From positions 1-11,462 of the forward strand of contig CANINJ010000036.1 in the NCBI GenBank assembly GCA_947468985.1: a stretch of DNA of 11,462 nt, read 5' to 3'. The first letter of the stretch is position 1; every line of letters begins with the position of its first letter. Position numbers and translations under genes: made by a program. Of the stretch, positions 1 to 5,935 are shown piece after piece. A model generated the notes under the pieces. That model was not told the DNA's origin, did not search any database, and saw nothing but the letters and a program-made list of their open reading frames with translations. The stretch comes from Bacteroidota bacterium. GTDB lineage: Bacteria > Bacteroidota > Bacteroidia > Flavobacteriales > Flavobacteriaceae.

Positions 1-447
1 GATGAAATTGGTGATATGAGTTTATCGGCGCAAGCCAAAGTTTTACGAGCTTTGCAGGAAAATATGATTACACGAGTTGGTGCCGATAAAGACATCAAAG
101 TTGACGTACGCGTAATTGCTGCGACCAATAAAGATTTAAAAAAGGAAATAGAAGAAGGTCGTTTTAGAGAAGATTTATACCATCGTTTGGCGGTAATTTT
201 GATAAAAGTACCAGGATTGAACGAAAGAAGAGATGACATTCCCTTGCTTATCGAACATTTCACAGAAAAAATAGCAGCGGAACAAGGAATTGCTCCAAAG
301 ACGTTTTCTAAAAAGGCAATTAAATTATTACAAGAATACGATTGGACTGGAAACATTCGAGAATTAAGAAATGTAGTAGAACGCTTAATCATTCTTGGAG
401 GTAATGAAATTTCCGAGACTGATGTGCAATTGTTTGCAAGTAAATAA
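1..447 (+). CDS. Sigma-54-dependent transcriptional activator, AAA+ domain, C-terminal part (5' truncated by window)
   Basis: The reading frame is open from base 1, so the gene begins upstream of the window. The visible 148 residues start with the Walker B sequence DEIGD. They then show sensor I (RVIAATNKDL), the arginine-finger region (GRFREDLYHRL) and the sensor II helix (WTGNIRELRNVVERL), in the order seen in NtrC-family enhancer-binding proteins. These ATPases remodel sigma-54 RNA polymerase at promoters. The GAFTGA loop and any receiver domain lie outside the window. The protein stops about 25 residues after sensor II (ISETDVQLFASK), leaving no room for the usual Fis-type helix-turn-helix. 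The family call is firm. The signal it senses cannot be told from this fragment. Confidence 0.93.
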   Translation, partial: DEIGDMSLSAQAKVLRALQENMITRVGADKDIKVDVRVIAATNKDLKKEIEEGRFREDLYHRLAVILIKVPGLNERRDDIPLLIEHFTEKIAAEQGIAPKTFSKKAIKLLQEYDWTGNIRELRNVVERLIILGGNEISETDVQLFASK

Positions 448-452
448 ATTAT

Positions 453-536
453 TTCACAAAGATTCACAAAGTTGACACAAAGAAATATAATTTAATAGTA
501 GTGTATCTTCTTTTTTATTTTGTGAAACTTCGTGTA
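453..536. repeat. Facing CACAAAG repeats in an intergenic spacer
   Basis: Three CACAAAG units lie at 455-461, 465-471 and 476-482 (spacing 10 and 11 bp). About 35 bp later come their inverted counterparts TTTTGTG (518-524) and CTTCGTG (528-534), 10 bp apart. The RNA could form an imperfect hairpin of roughly 17 bp just after the sigma-54 activator and just before the DEAD-box-like gene. It could be a dispersed intergenic repeat, a transcript-end structure or a binding site; the sequence alone does not decide. Confidence 0.55.
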
Positions 537-548
537 AAAAACAATAAA

Positions 549-1160
549 ATGAAATTAAAAAAAATAAACGAAAAACTTCAAGAAGCCTTAATTGAACTTG
601 GATTGACTGACGCAAATGACTTGCAACAAGAAACATTTTCTACATTGAAAAGTGGTGCTGATTGCATTGTAATTTCACCAAAAGGAAGCGGAAAATCAAC
701 AACTATTGTTTTAAATGTTATCCAGCAATTAGTTTGTGAAGGGGAAGAATCGCCTCGAGCATTGATAATCGTTGAAGATAAAGCAAAAGTTTTGGCAATG
801 GAAGAGCTTTTCGAACAATTAGGAAGTAAAACAGATTTACGTGTTTACGGAATTCATGATAAAGGCGATATGGAATACGATAAAAATTATATTTCTACAG
901 GAATTGACGTTTTAATAGGAACTCCAAACCGACTTGGCGATATGTTTACTACAGCAGGGTATAATATAAACCGCCTAAAAATGTTTATTCTTGATGATGC
1001 CGATGCTATTTTAAAATTGCGTCACGAAACTAAAATTATGAGAATTTCGAATAGCATTGCGAGAACCCAGCGCTTAATTTTTTCGGAACAACTTACAGAA
1101 AGAATTGAAATATTAGCCGAGAAAATGCTTCTGGAACCGTTTTTATTTGAAATTGAATAA
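549..1160 (+). CDS. Small DEAD-box-like ATPase with a single RecA domain
   Basis: The 203-residue product matches the N-terminal RecA domain of DEAD-box RNA helicases. It has a Q-motif-like LQQETF (25-30), Walker A PKGSGKST (44-51), a motif Ib-like GTPNR (124-128), motif II as DDAD (149-152) in place of DEAD, and SEQ (179-181) where SAT normally stands. The protein ends there, so the second RecA domain with the arginine fingers and RNA-binding motifs IV-VI is absent. A full DEAD-box core is about 350-400 aa. I chose the ATG at 549 because the in-frame extension to 501 starts at a GTG inside the repeat region and adds a non-family sequence. The missing lobe and altered motif II make independent helicase activity doubtful; an ATP-dependent binding or accessory role is inference. 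Confidence 0.82.
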   Translation: MKLKKINEKLQEALIELGLTDANDLQQETFSTLKSGADCIVISPKGSGKSTTIVLNVIQQLVCEGEESPRALIIVEDKAKVLAMEELFEQLGSKTDLRVYGIHDKGDMEYDKNYISTGIDVLIGTPNRLGDMFTTAGYNINRLKMFILDDADAILKLRHETKIMRISNSIARTQRLIFSEQLTERIEILAEKMLLEPFLFEIE

Positions 1161-1189
1161 AGACTTTAGTTGAAAATTAAGTATACTAA

Positions 1190-1681
1190 TTATCTTCTAG
1201 GTCCTTTATTTCTGTACTGTTGTAATAATTTTTTATTAAATTCATCCTCTGCCTTTTTAAGTTTTATTATTTTAACGGGACTTATAACGCTTTTTAAGTT
1301 GATGATTAATTTTTTTCGTAATTGAAACAATTCATCTTCACTTGCTTCCATTTGAGTCAAAACTACTAATGCTTCTTTATCAGACATTTTACTCAATAAA
1401 TCATAATTCATTTTTTTGATATTTGAAATTGATTTTTGATGTTTTAATTCAAATTGCTTGTCTTCGAATGAATTGTAAATTGGCCAAAACTTTTCGGCTT
1501 CAGTAGAAGTTAGGGATAAATTATTTGAAATAAACGCCACTTTTAGTGCATAGATTTGTTCTTTTATTTGTTCTTTCCTTTCTAATATTTGTTCTTTCCT
1601 TTCTAACAATTTCTTTTCTTGTGCATAAAAGCTGATGGAAAGTAATAACAATAATATCGTAAATATTATTTTTGTTTTCAT
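1190..1681 (-). CDS. Secreted Spy/CpxP-like protein ('sensor of ECF-type sigma factor' type)
   Basis: This 163-aa protein has a clear signal peptide (MKTKIIFTILLLLLSISFYA, cleavage near residue 20). The mature part is charged and almost entirely helical. A short coiled-coil repeat comes first (LERKEQI at 25-31 and 32-38, then KEQI at 39-42). Next is a segment SLTSTEAEKFWPIY (55-68), reminiscent of the LTxxQ/FWPxY pattern of small periplasmic helical sensors. It is the last gene of a three-gene minus-strand unit, 12 bp after the anti-sigma candidate, which suggests it modulates the sigma/anti-sigma switch from the periplasm. That role is inferred from context. The 3' end faces the DEAD-box-like gene 29 bp away, with no clear terminator between them. 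Confidence 0.78.
   Translation of the reverse strand: MKTKIIFTILLLLLSISFYAQEKKLLERKEQILERKEQIKEQIYALKVAFISNNLSLTSTEAEKFWPIYNSFEDKQFELKHQKSISNIKKMNYDLLSKMSDKEALVVLTQMEASEDELFQLRKKLIINLKSVISPVKIIKLKKAEDEFNKKLLQQYRNKGPRR
1554..1607. repeat. In-frame 21-bp tandem repeat inside the sensor gene
   Basis: Bases 1566-1586 and 1587-1607 are the same 21-mer with one difference in the last base, and 1554-1565 is a partial third copy (11 of 12 bases match the unit start). The period is seven codons, so copy-number change would keep frame and lengthen the LERKEQI coiled coil of the encoded protein by one heptad. Confidence 0.85.
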
Positions 1682-1693
1682 TTTAGTTTGTAT

Positions 1694-2104
1694 TTAATCG
1701 GTTAAATAATTTTCTATTTCACTTGAATTAGTAAGTACTTCTTCAATATTTTTATCGTCTAATTTTAAATCAATTTTAATTTTTTCAATATCTTTTGCGT
1801 CTAATAAAGTAACCAAATCGTATTGACTTATTTCGGATTGATTGGTAATGTAATTTTCCAAAGTTAGTTTTTCTTCGCTTGATTTCACTGCTATTTTTGT
1901 ATATAAAGTTACCGACAGCGAAATTACTAAAACTGCTGCAACAGATGAAATCCAAGTTTTTCTTTTATAAAAAATGGATAGTACTTTTGGTTCTGGGTTA
2001 TTAATTTTCAATAACACTTTCTCTGAAAAATTCTCAAAGTAATCTTCAGGGATTTTAAATCCAGAATCTATTTTGTGTTTACTATTTATTCTAAAATCAT
2101 TCAT
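1694..2104 (-). CDS. Single-pass membrane protein, probable anti-sigma factor
   Basis: The 136-aa product has a hydrophilic N-terminus (about 1-48), one transmembrane helix (about 51-69, ISSVAAVLVISLSVTLYTK) and an acidic C-terminal region of about 65 residues. With the usual positive-inside bias (KRK at 47-49) the N-terminus would be cytoplasmic and the tail periplasmic. I see no zinc-binding anti-sigma motif (HxxxCxxC), so family assignment from sequence is weak. The call rests on position: 30 bp downstream of an ECF sigma factor and 12 bp upstream of a secreted sensor-like gene, the usual place for the cognate anti-sigma factor in Bacteroidota. It could also be an uncharacterised membrane protein cotranscribed with the sigma factor. 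Confidence 0.65.
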   Translation of the reverse strand: MNDFRINSKHKIDSGFKIPEDYFENFSEKVLLKINNPEPKVLSIFYKRKTWISSVAAVLVISLSVTLYTKIAVKSSEEKLTLENYITNQSEISQYDLVTLLDAKDIEKIKIDLKLDDKNIEEVLTNSSEIENYLTD

Positions 2105-2134
2105 ATTCGTTAGACAATTTTTATTTACTTTGGT

Positions 2135-2674
2135 TTAATCTTTAATCATAAAGATTTCAATTTTTTTTACTGCGTGATGATAAGAAGCTTTCAATGCACC
2201 AACGGAAGTGCCCAAAACCGTTGACATTTCTTCATATTTTATTTCTTCAAAGTAGCGCATTTTAAATACTAATTGTTGTTTTTCAGGCAAATTAACAATC
2301 GCTTTTTGCAATTTTATTTGAATTGCATCACCATCAAAATGGGAATCAGCTTCTAAGTTTTCTACTATTTTTGCTTGTAAAAATTCACTTGTTGTTCCAT
2401 TTTGTTTGGCTTTTTTATTTATAAAAGTAATGGCTTCATTTGTTGCAATTCGATACATCCAAGAAAACAATTTACTTTCACCTTTAAAATTTTTCAGGTT
2501 TTGAAAAACTTTTACGAAAGTATTCTGCAATACATCATCCGTATCATCGTGATTCAAAACGATATTCCGAATATGGTTGTACAACGGTCTTTGGTATTCT
2601 AACAAGAGTTTTTGAAACGCCTCATTTTGCGTCTTTGGATTTAGCAAATTTTGTATAAATTCCTTTTCTTCCAA
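2135..2674 (-). CDS. ECF-subfamily RNA polymerase sigma factor (sigma-70 family), TTG start
   Basis: The 179-residue protein has sigma region 2 at about 20-88, including DDTDDVLQNTFVKVF and the -10-recognition stretch SWMYRIATNEAITF. Sigma region 4 is at about 122-175 (LPEKQQLVFKMRYFEEIKYEEMS, then the helix-turn-helix GTSVGALKASYHHAVKKI). Regions 1 and 3 are absent, as is typical of ECF factors. It would direct RNA polymerase to a small regulon under control of the two genes that follow. The start is a TTG at 2674-2672: the only upstream codons before an in-frame TAA are TTT, CAT and ATA, and the first in-frame ATG is inside region 2. N-terminal residues EEKEFIQNLLNPK look family-like. The TTG start may limit its own synthesis. 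Confidence 0.93.
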   Translation of the reverse strand: MEEKEFIQNLLNPKTQNEAFQKLLLEYQRPLYNHIRNIVLNHDDTDDVLQNTFVKVFQNLKNFKGESKLFSWMYRIATNEAITFINKKAKQNGTTSEFLQAKIVENLEADSHFDGDAIQIKLQKAIVNLPEKQQLVFKMRYFEEIKYEEMSTVLGTSVGALKASYHHAVKKIEIFMIKD

Positions 2675-2720
2675 AAAATGTATTTAAAGATTAGAATCCA
2701 AAAAAGAAAAAAGGTTTAAT

Positions 2721-2738
2721 ATAGTTTGAAAAAACTAT
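2721..2738 (-). terminator. Weak A/T hairpin at the end of the SRPBCC gene
   Basis: ATAGTTT (2721-2727) and AAACTAT (2732-2738) form a perfect 7-bp stem around a 4-nt loop that includes the TAG stop of the minus-strand SRPBCC gene. On the minus strand a T-rich run (TTTTTTCTTTTTT) follows about 8 nt later. The stem has only one G-C pair, so this is a weak terminator candidate separating the gene from the sigma-factor unit. Confidence 0.3.
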
Positions 2739-3826
2739 TGCTGTGGAACAATTTCAGATGCTTCTATATTTTCATCAATACTTTTGATAGCAGGCACTTT
2801 AGTGATATAATTAGACCGAATTGCTATGTAAATTGTAGTTTCCCATTTGGATGGTCTTTTGATTTCGCTCGAACCTTTTGTAAATATTTCCAGTATAGGA
2901 ATCGACTTATTTTGAATTTGTTTGTCTTTCAAAAGATAATCCGTTGCTTTTTTCCAAGCAACATCTCGATGAGAATAATCACCAATTAATGTTGTTTTAA
3001 ATGCTGAAAAAGCTTCTAATTCTTTGCAACTAATATCACTTCCAGAGCTTGTAAATATTCTGTTTCTTATTGGAACACAAACAGATACATTTGTAATTCC
3101 TTTTATAACATCATAAGAATTGTATATTACAAATGGTTTTCCATTTAATATTAGTTTATTTTCTTTAGAAAAAGTAATTAAATTTGGAATGATAATATTC
3201 AAATTATAATTCAATTTTGAAATCTTACAATTAATGGTTTGATGCAAATAAAAAGTACTTTTTTTGATTACAATTCCATTTGGTTTTATTGAAAAAGTAT
3301 TCAATTCATAAACCAAACTTCGGTCTAAATTATCCAGACTTTTTTCAATTCTATCGCCTAATATTTTTTCAATTCCGCCATTTAAAAAGGCATATATTTT
3401 AAACATAAAAGGCATTTCTCCTTTATTTATATAGGTAACTTTTGTTTTTCCAATAGTATCTTTGAAAGTCCAAGATGATTCTGAAATAGCATCGTTAAAA
3501 TCTGTTTTTTGTGAAATACTATCATTTTCTTTTACAAAAACAGTAGTTGTTTTTCCAATACCGTCTGTTCCGCTCCAAAAATAAGAACCCCCAGCTCCAG
3601 TTGTTTTTTTTGCATATTTTAATTTTATTGCCGAATTGTCTTTTTCCCAAACATACCAATTTCCCCAATTTTTATAATCGTTTACATAATTATAAACTCC
3701 CGCTTTTTTAGAATTAATTAGTCTTGATTTTGAAATTGAAAAATTACTTTTTTGCGTTGCAATAAATATTGACGAAGCTGTAGCTGTCAATAATAGGAGT
3801 AAAAATATATATTTTAAAATTTTCAT
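2735..3826 (-). CDS. Membrane-anchored SRPBCC-family protein with a GyrI-like C-terminal half
   Basis: The 363-aa protein begins with one hydrophobic helix (about 4-23) that serves as a signal anchor or uncleaved signal. Residues about 30-180 resemble polyketide-cyclase/START-like (SRPBCC) proteins common in flavobacteria: INSKKAGVYNYVNDYKNWGNWYVWEK is characteristic of the N-terminal strand and helix. Residues about 200-350 fit a GyrI-like/AraC effector-binding fold, which binds small molecules. Neither domain has a catalytic signature I can name, so a ligand-binding role at the cell envelope is inference. It lies 43 bp downstream of the 62-aa membrane protein on the same strand and is probably cotranscribed with it. 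The 60 bp to the sigma-factor gene may carry a weak terminator. Confidence 0.68.
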   Translation of the reverse strand: MKILKYIFLLLLLTATASSIFIATQKSNFSISKSRLINSKKAGVYNYVNDYKNWGNWYVWEKDNSAIKLKYAKKTTGAGGSYFWSGTDGIGKTTTVFVKENDSISQKTDFNDAISESSWTFKDTIGKTKVTYINKGEMPFMFKIYAFLNGGIEKILGDRIEKSLDNLDRSLVYELNTFSIKPNGIVIKKSTFYLHQTINCKISKLNYNLNIIIPNLITFSKENKLILNGKPFVIYNSYDVIKGITNVSVCVPIRNRIFTSSGSDISCKELEAFSAFKTTLIGDYSHRDVAWKKATDYLLKDKQIQNKSIPILEIFTKGSSEIKRPSKWETTIYIAIRSNYITKVPAIKSIDENIEASEIVPQQ

Positions 3827-3869
3827 AATTATTCTTTTATAAATGGCTTGGTGAATTGTATATTGTTTT

Positions 3870-4058
3870 TTAATGCTTGAAAAATATCTTTATGACGAAT
3901 AAAAGGGCAATAAAAATTAAAAAACCAATCAATATTTTATAACTTCCTTTATATACTTTTCGATGAACGAGAACATCTTTTCTATACGAATATGTGATTG
4001 CGATTACGAACGAAATGAAGAATAAACCTGCAAAAATTAATTGACCCTCGCTAAACAT
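3870..4058 (-). CDS. Small two-helix membrane protein of unknown function
   Basis: The 62-aa product has two hydrophobic helices, at about 7-23 (LIFAGLFFISFVIAITY) and about 42-60 (ILIGFLIFIALLFVIKIFF). They are joined by a basic loop (SYRKDVLVHRKVYKGSYK) that should face the cytoplasm under the positive-inside rule. I do not recognise a named family. The gene is first in a likely two-gene unit with the SRPBCC protein and has a good -7 box (TATTTTTG) about 16 bp before its ATG. The clear topology and promoter support a real gene despite its size. Confidence 0.65.
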   Translation of the reverse strand: MFSEGQLIFAGLFFISFVIAITYSYRKDVLVHRKVYKGSYKILIGFLIFIALLFVIKIFFKH

Positions 4059-4073
4059 ATATTTTTATTTTTA

Positions 4074-4081
4074 CAAAAATA
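4074..4081 (-). promoter_or_regulatory. -7 promoter box TATTTTTG for the 62-aa membrane protein gene
   Basis: CAAAAATA on the + strand reads TATTTTTG on the minus strand, an exact match to the Bacteroidota TAnnTTTG element. It would give a 5' leader of about 10 nt before the ATG at 4058. No TTG lies at a standard distance upstream; the nearest is about 13 nt away. Confidence 0.5.
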
Positions 4082-4082
4082 C

Positions 4083-4090
4083 TAAATTTG
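4083..4090 (+). promoter_or_regulatory. -7 promoter box TAAATTTG for the MazG-like gene
   Basis: An exact TAnnTTTG match lies 46 bp before the ATG at 4137. It abuts the minus-strand box at 4074-4081, so the two divergent promoters would share the same few bases. A second, one-base-short TATTTTG at 4105-4111 is an alternative. No -33 TTG is evident at the standard distance. Confidence 0.45.
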
Positions 4091-4136
4091 TAATCAAAAG
4101 TTGCTATTTTGCAATATCATTTAACATGTAAATACT

Positions 4137-4517
4137 ATGATTAAACAACTTAATGCCGTTAAGGAATTCCATACTGCCTTTGAAATTGGATATAGTGAAA
4201 GTCCTAAATCTGATTTGGGAGAATCAAAAAATGTCCTTCGATTCAATTTAATGAAAGAGGAAAATGAAGAATATTTGGAAGCTGCTCAAAACAATGATTT
4301 AATTGAAATTGCCGATGCACTTGGCGACATGCTTTATATTTTGTGTGGAACTATTATTGAACACGGTTTACAACACAAAATTGAAGCAGTTTTTGATGAA
4401 ATACAACGCAGTAATATGAGCAAATTAGATCACGATGGAAAGCCAATTTATCGTGAAGATGGAAAAGTGATGAAAGGACCAAATTATTTCAAACCTGATT
4501 TCTCAAAAATTATTTAA
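4137..4517 (+). CDS. MazG-like nucleotide pyrophosphohydrolase
   Basis: This is a 126-aa all-alpha NTP pyrophosphohydrolase-like protein. The metal-binding pattern is visible as EENEEYLEA (41-49) followed by EIADALGDMLY (57-67), the ExxE...ExxD arrangement that holds Mg2+ in the MazG/dUTPase-2 superfamily. Family members hydrolyse nucleoside triphosphates, or a related nucleotide, to the monophosphate and pyrophosphate. The tail (SNMSKLDHDGKPIYREDGK, then GPNYFKPD) is typical of the short, single-domain phosphoribosyl-ATP-pyrophosphohydrolase-like branch. The exact substrate cannot be read from sequence. It stands alone on the + strand, divergent from the 62-aa gene and convergent with ilvE. 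Confidence 0.85.
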   Translation: MIKQLNAVKEFHTAFEIGYSESPKSDLGESKNVLRFNLMKEENEEYLEAAQNNDLIEIADALGDMLYILCGTIIEHGLQHKIEAVFDEIQRSNMSKLDHDGKPIYREDGKVMKGPNYFKPDFSKII

Positions 4518-4536
4518 AGAATTTTTATAAAAAAAA

Positions 4537-4579
4537 CAACCCCTTAATTTAATAGTTTACTAAATAAATTAAGGGGTTG
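4537..4579 (-). terminator. Strong intrinsic terminator between ilvE and the MazG-like gene
   Basis: CAACCCCTTAATTTA (4537-4551) and TAAATTAAGGGGTTG (4565-4579) form a perfect 15-bp stem with a 13-nt loop. On the minus strand it is followed directly by a run of Ts (complement of 4529-4536), the classic Rho-independent pattern for ilvE. The + strand side has no U tract, so termination of the MazG-like transcript here would be weaker. Confidence 0.88.
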
Positions 4580-4600
4580 ATAAATTATAAAATAAAATAA

Positions 4601-5668
4601 TTATACTTTAACTGTCCATCCAAAAGTATCTTCTGCAAGTTTGTATTGAATTGAAGTCAATTTGTCTTTTAGTTCTAATGCTATTGAATTATCAATTACT
4701 GGCAATTCGTAATAATTATCTTGGTATGAAAAACCTTTAATTATTGTAACAACAGCAGCAGTTCCAGCTCCAAATATTTCTTTTAACGAGCCGTTTTTAG
4801 CAGCTTCTACGATTTCTGAAACTAAAACAGGACGAATATTTAAATCAATTCCGTCTCTTTCTGCTATCGAAATAAGACTTTTTCTTGTCACACCATCTAG
4901 AATTCTTTCACTTGTTGGTGCTGTAAATATGGTGTCGTTAATTCTAAAAAAAACGTTCATTGTTCCCGATTCTTCTAACATTGTATGTGTGGCATCATCT
5001 GTCCAAATAACCTGTTGAAATCCTTTTTCGTTTGCCAATTTTGTTGGGTAAAATTGAGCAGAATAATTTCCTGCCGCTTTTGCAGCTCCAATTCCACCGT
5101 TTGCAGCGCGACTATAATGTTCGGCAACAATCACTTTTACTTCGCCTGAATAGTATGATTTTGCTGGTGAAAGTAAAATCATAAAACGGTATTCATTTGA
5201 AGGTGATGCAATTACCCCAGTTCCTGTAGCAATCATAAATGGTCGGATATAAAGAGTATTTCCTAATCCTTTTTTTATCCAATCTCTTTCTAAGTCAATC
5301 AATTGTGTTAAACCTCCCATAAAAATATCTTTAGGAACTTCTGGCATCGCCATTCTAACTGCAGATTTATTGAATCTATTAAAATTTTCTTCAGGGCGAA
5401 ACAACCAAGCTTCATTGTTTTCATCTTTGTAAGCTTTCATTCCTTCAAAAATAGCTTGTCCGTAATGAAAAACTTTTGATGATGGATCCATTAAAAATGG
5501 TGCGTAAGGAACTATTGTAGGTTCTTGCCAATCACCATTTACGAAATCACAAGTAAGCATATAATCTGTAAAGACTTCTCCAAAAGGAAGGTGCTCAAAA
5601 TCAACGGATTCAATTTTTGAAGTTGAAATTTTAGTAATGTTGATTTTTTTAGCGTTTAATGAATTCAT
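4601..5668 (-). CDS. ilvE: Branched-chain amino acid aminotransferase
   Basis: This 355-aa fold-type IV PLP enzyme interconverts leucine, isoleucine and valine with their 2-oxo acids, using glutamate/2-oxoglutarate. Family landmarks are visible: FHYGQAIFEGMKAY (67-80), RPEENFNRFNKSAVRM (91-106), IRPFMIATG (141-149), the PLP lysine in GAAKAAGNY (Lys197), the cofactor-binding LEESGTMNVFF (231-241) and ILDGVTRKSLISIA (256-269). Length and motifs fit the longer eukaryote-type BCAT group found in Bacteroidota. The ATG at 5668 gives the normal family N-terminus. It is a single-gene unit closed by a strong terminator. The 267-bp upstream spacer shows no clear TAnnTTTG box on this strand. Confidence 0.96.
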   Translation of the reverse strand: MNSLNAKKINITKISTSKIESVDFEHLPFGEVFTDYMLTCDFVNGDWQEPTIVPYAPFLMDPSSKVFHYGQAIFEGMKAYKDENNEAWLFRPEENFNRFNKSAVRMAMPEVPKDIFMGGLTQLIDLERDWIKKGLGNTLYIRPFMIATGTGVIASPSNEYRFMILLSPAKSYYSGEVKVIVAEHYSRAANGGIGAAKAAGNYSAQFYPTKLANEKGFQQVIWTDDATHTMLEESGTMNVFFRINDTIFTAPTSERILDGVTRKSLISIAERDGIDLNIRPVLVSEIVEAAKNGSLKEIFGAGTAAVVTIIKGFSYQDNYYELPVIDNSIALELKDKLTSIQYKLAEDTFGWTVKV

Positions 5669-5899
5669 AATTATTACAGTTATTATAAAATTAGTGTCTT
5701 TAAATTATTATAAAACAGTGGTTTACGCTATTCTTTTATGGAAAACGCAACTATTTATAAATTTCGGCTAAATTAGTAAAAATTAGATTTGTTTCACTAC
5801 CTATTTTATTTTTTTATAATTTAATTAGAACTCCCCTAAATAACGATTAATAACAGTGTTAATTTATCATTTTCAATCTAAATTATATAAAAATACTCC

Positions 5900-5907
5900 T
5901 ATTTTTG
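5900..5907 (+). promoter_or_regulatory. -7 promoter box TATTTTTG for the lipoprotein-mnmD unit
   Basis: An exact TAnnTTTG match ends 28 bp before the ATG at 5936, in the spacer divergent from ilvE. No TTG -33 element is present at 17-23 bp upstream, so this is half a consensus promoter. Confidence 0.5.
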
Positions 5908-5935
5908 CAACTACTATTTAAAAAATTAAATTATT

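Noticed and set aside
501..548. N-terminal extension of the DEAD-box-like protein from a GTG at 501
   Set aside because: The extension is coded by the inverted-repeat spacer and does not fit the family; the ATG at 549 gives a normal start to the Q-motif helix.
1161..1189. Terminator between the DEAD-box-like gene and the sensor gene
   Set aside because: Only a TTAGT/ACTAA 5-bp pairing is possible, with no G-C core; not enough to call.
2402..2602. Reading frames opposite the sigma factor, SRPBCC, cytochrome, oxyR and carbonic anhydrase genes
   Set aside because: They lie wholly within well-supported genes on the other strand or frame and have no recognisable domains.
5848..5863. Short inverted repeat TAACA-G-TGTTA in the ilvE-lipoprotein spacer
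   Set aside because: The arms are only 5 bp in a very A/T-rich spacer and the position matches no promoter element; it is too likely by chance.
5669..5935. Possible riboswitch or leader-peptide attenuator upstream of ilvE
   Set aside because: On the minus strand I see no Leu/Ile/Val-rich short frame, no terminator/antiterminator pair and no known riboswitch core.
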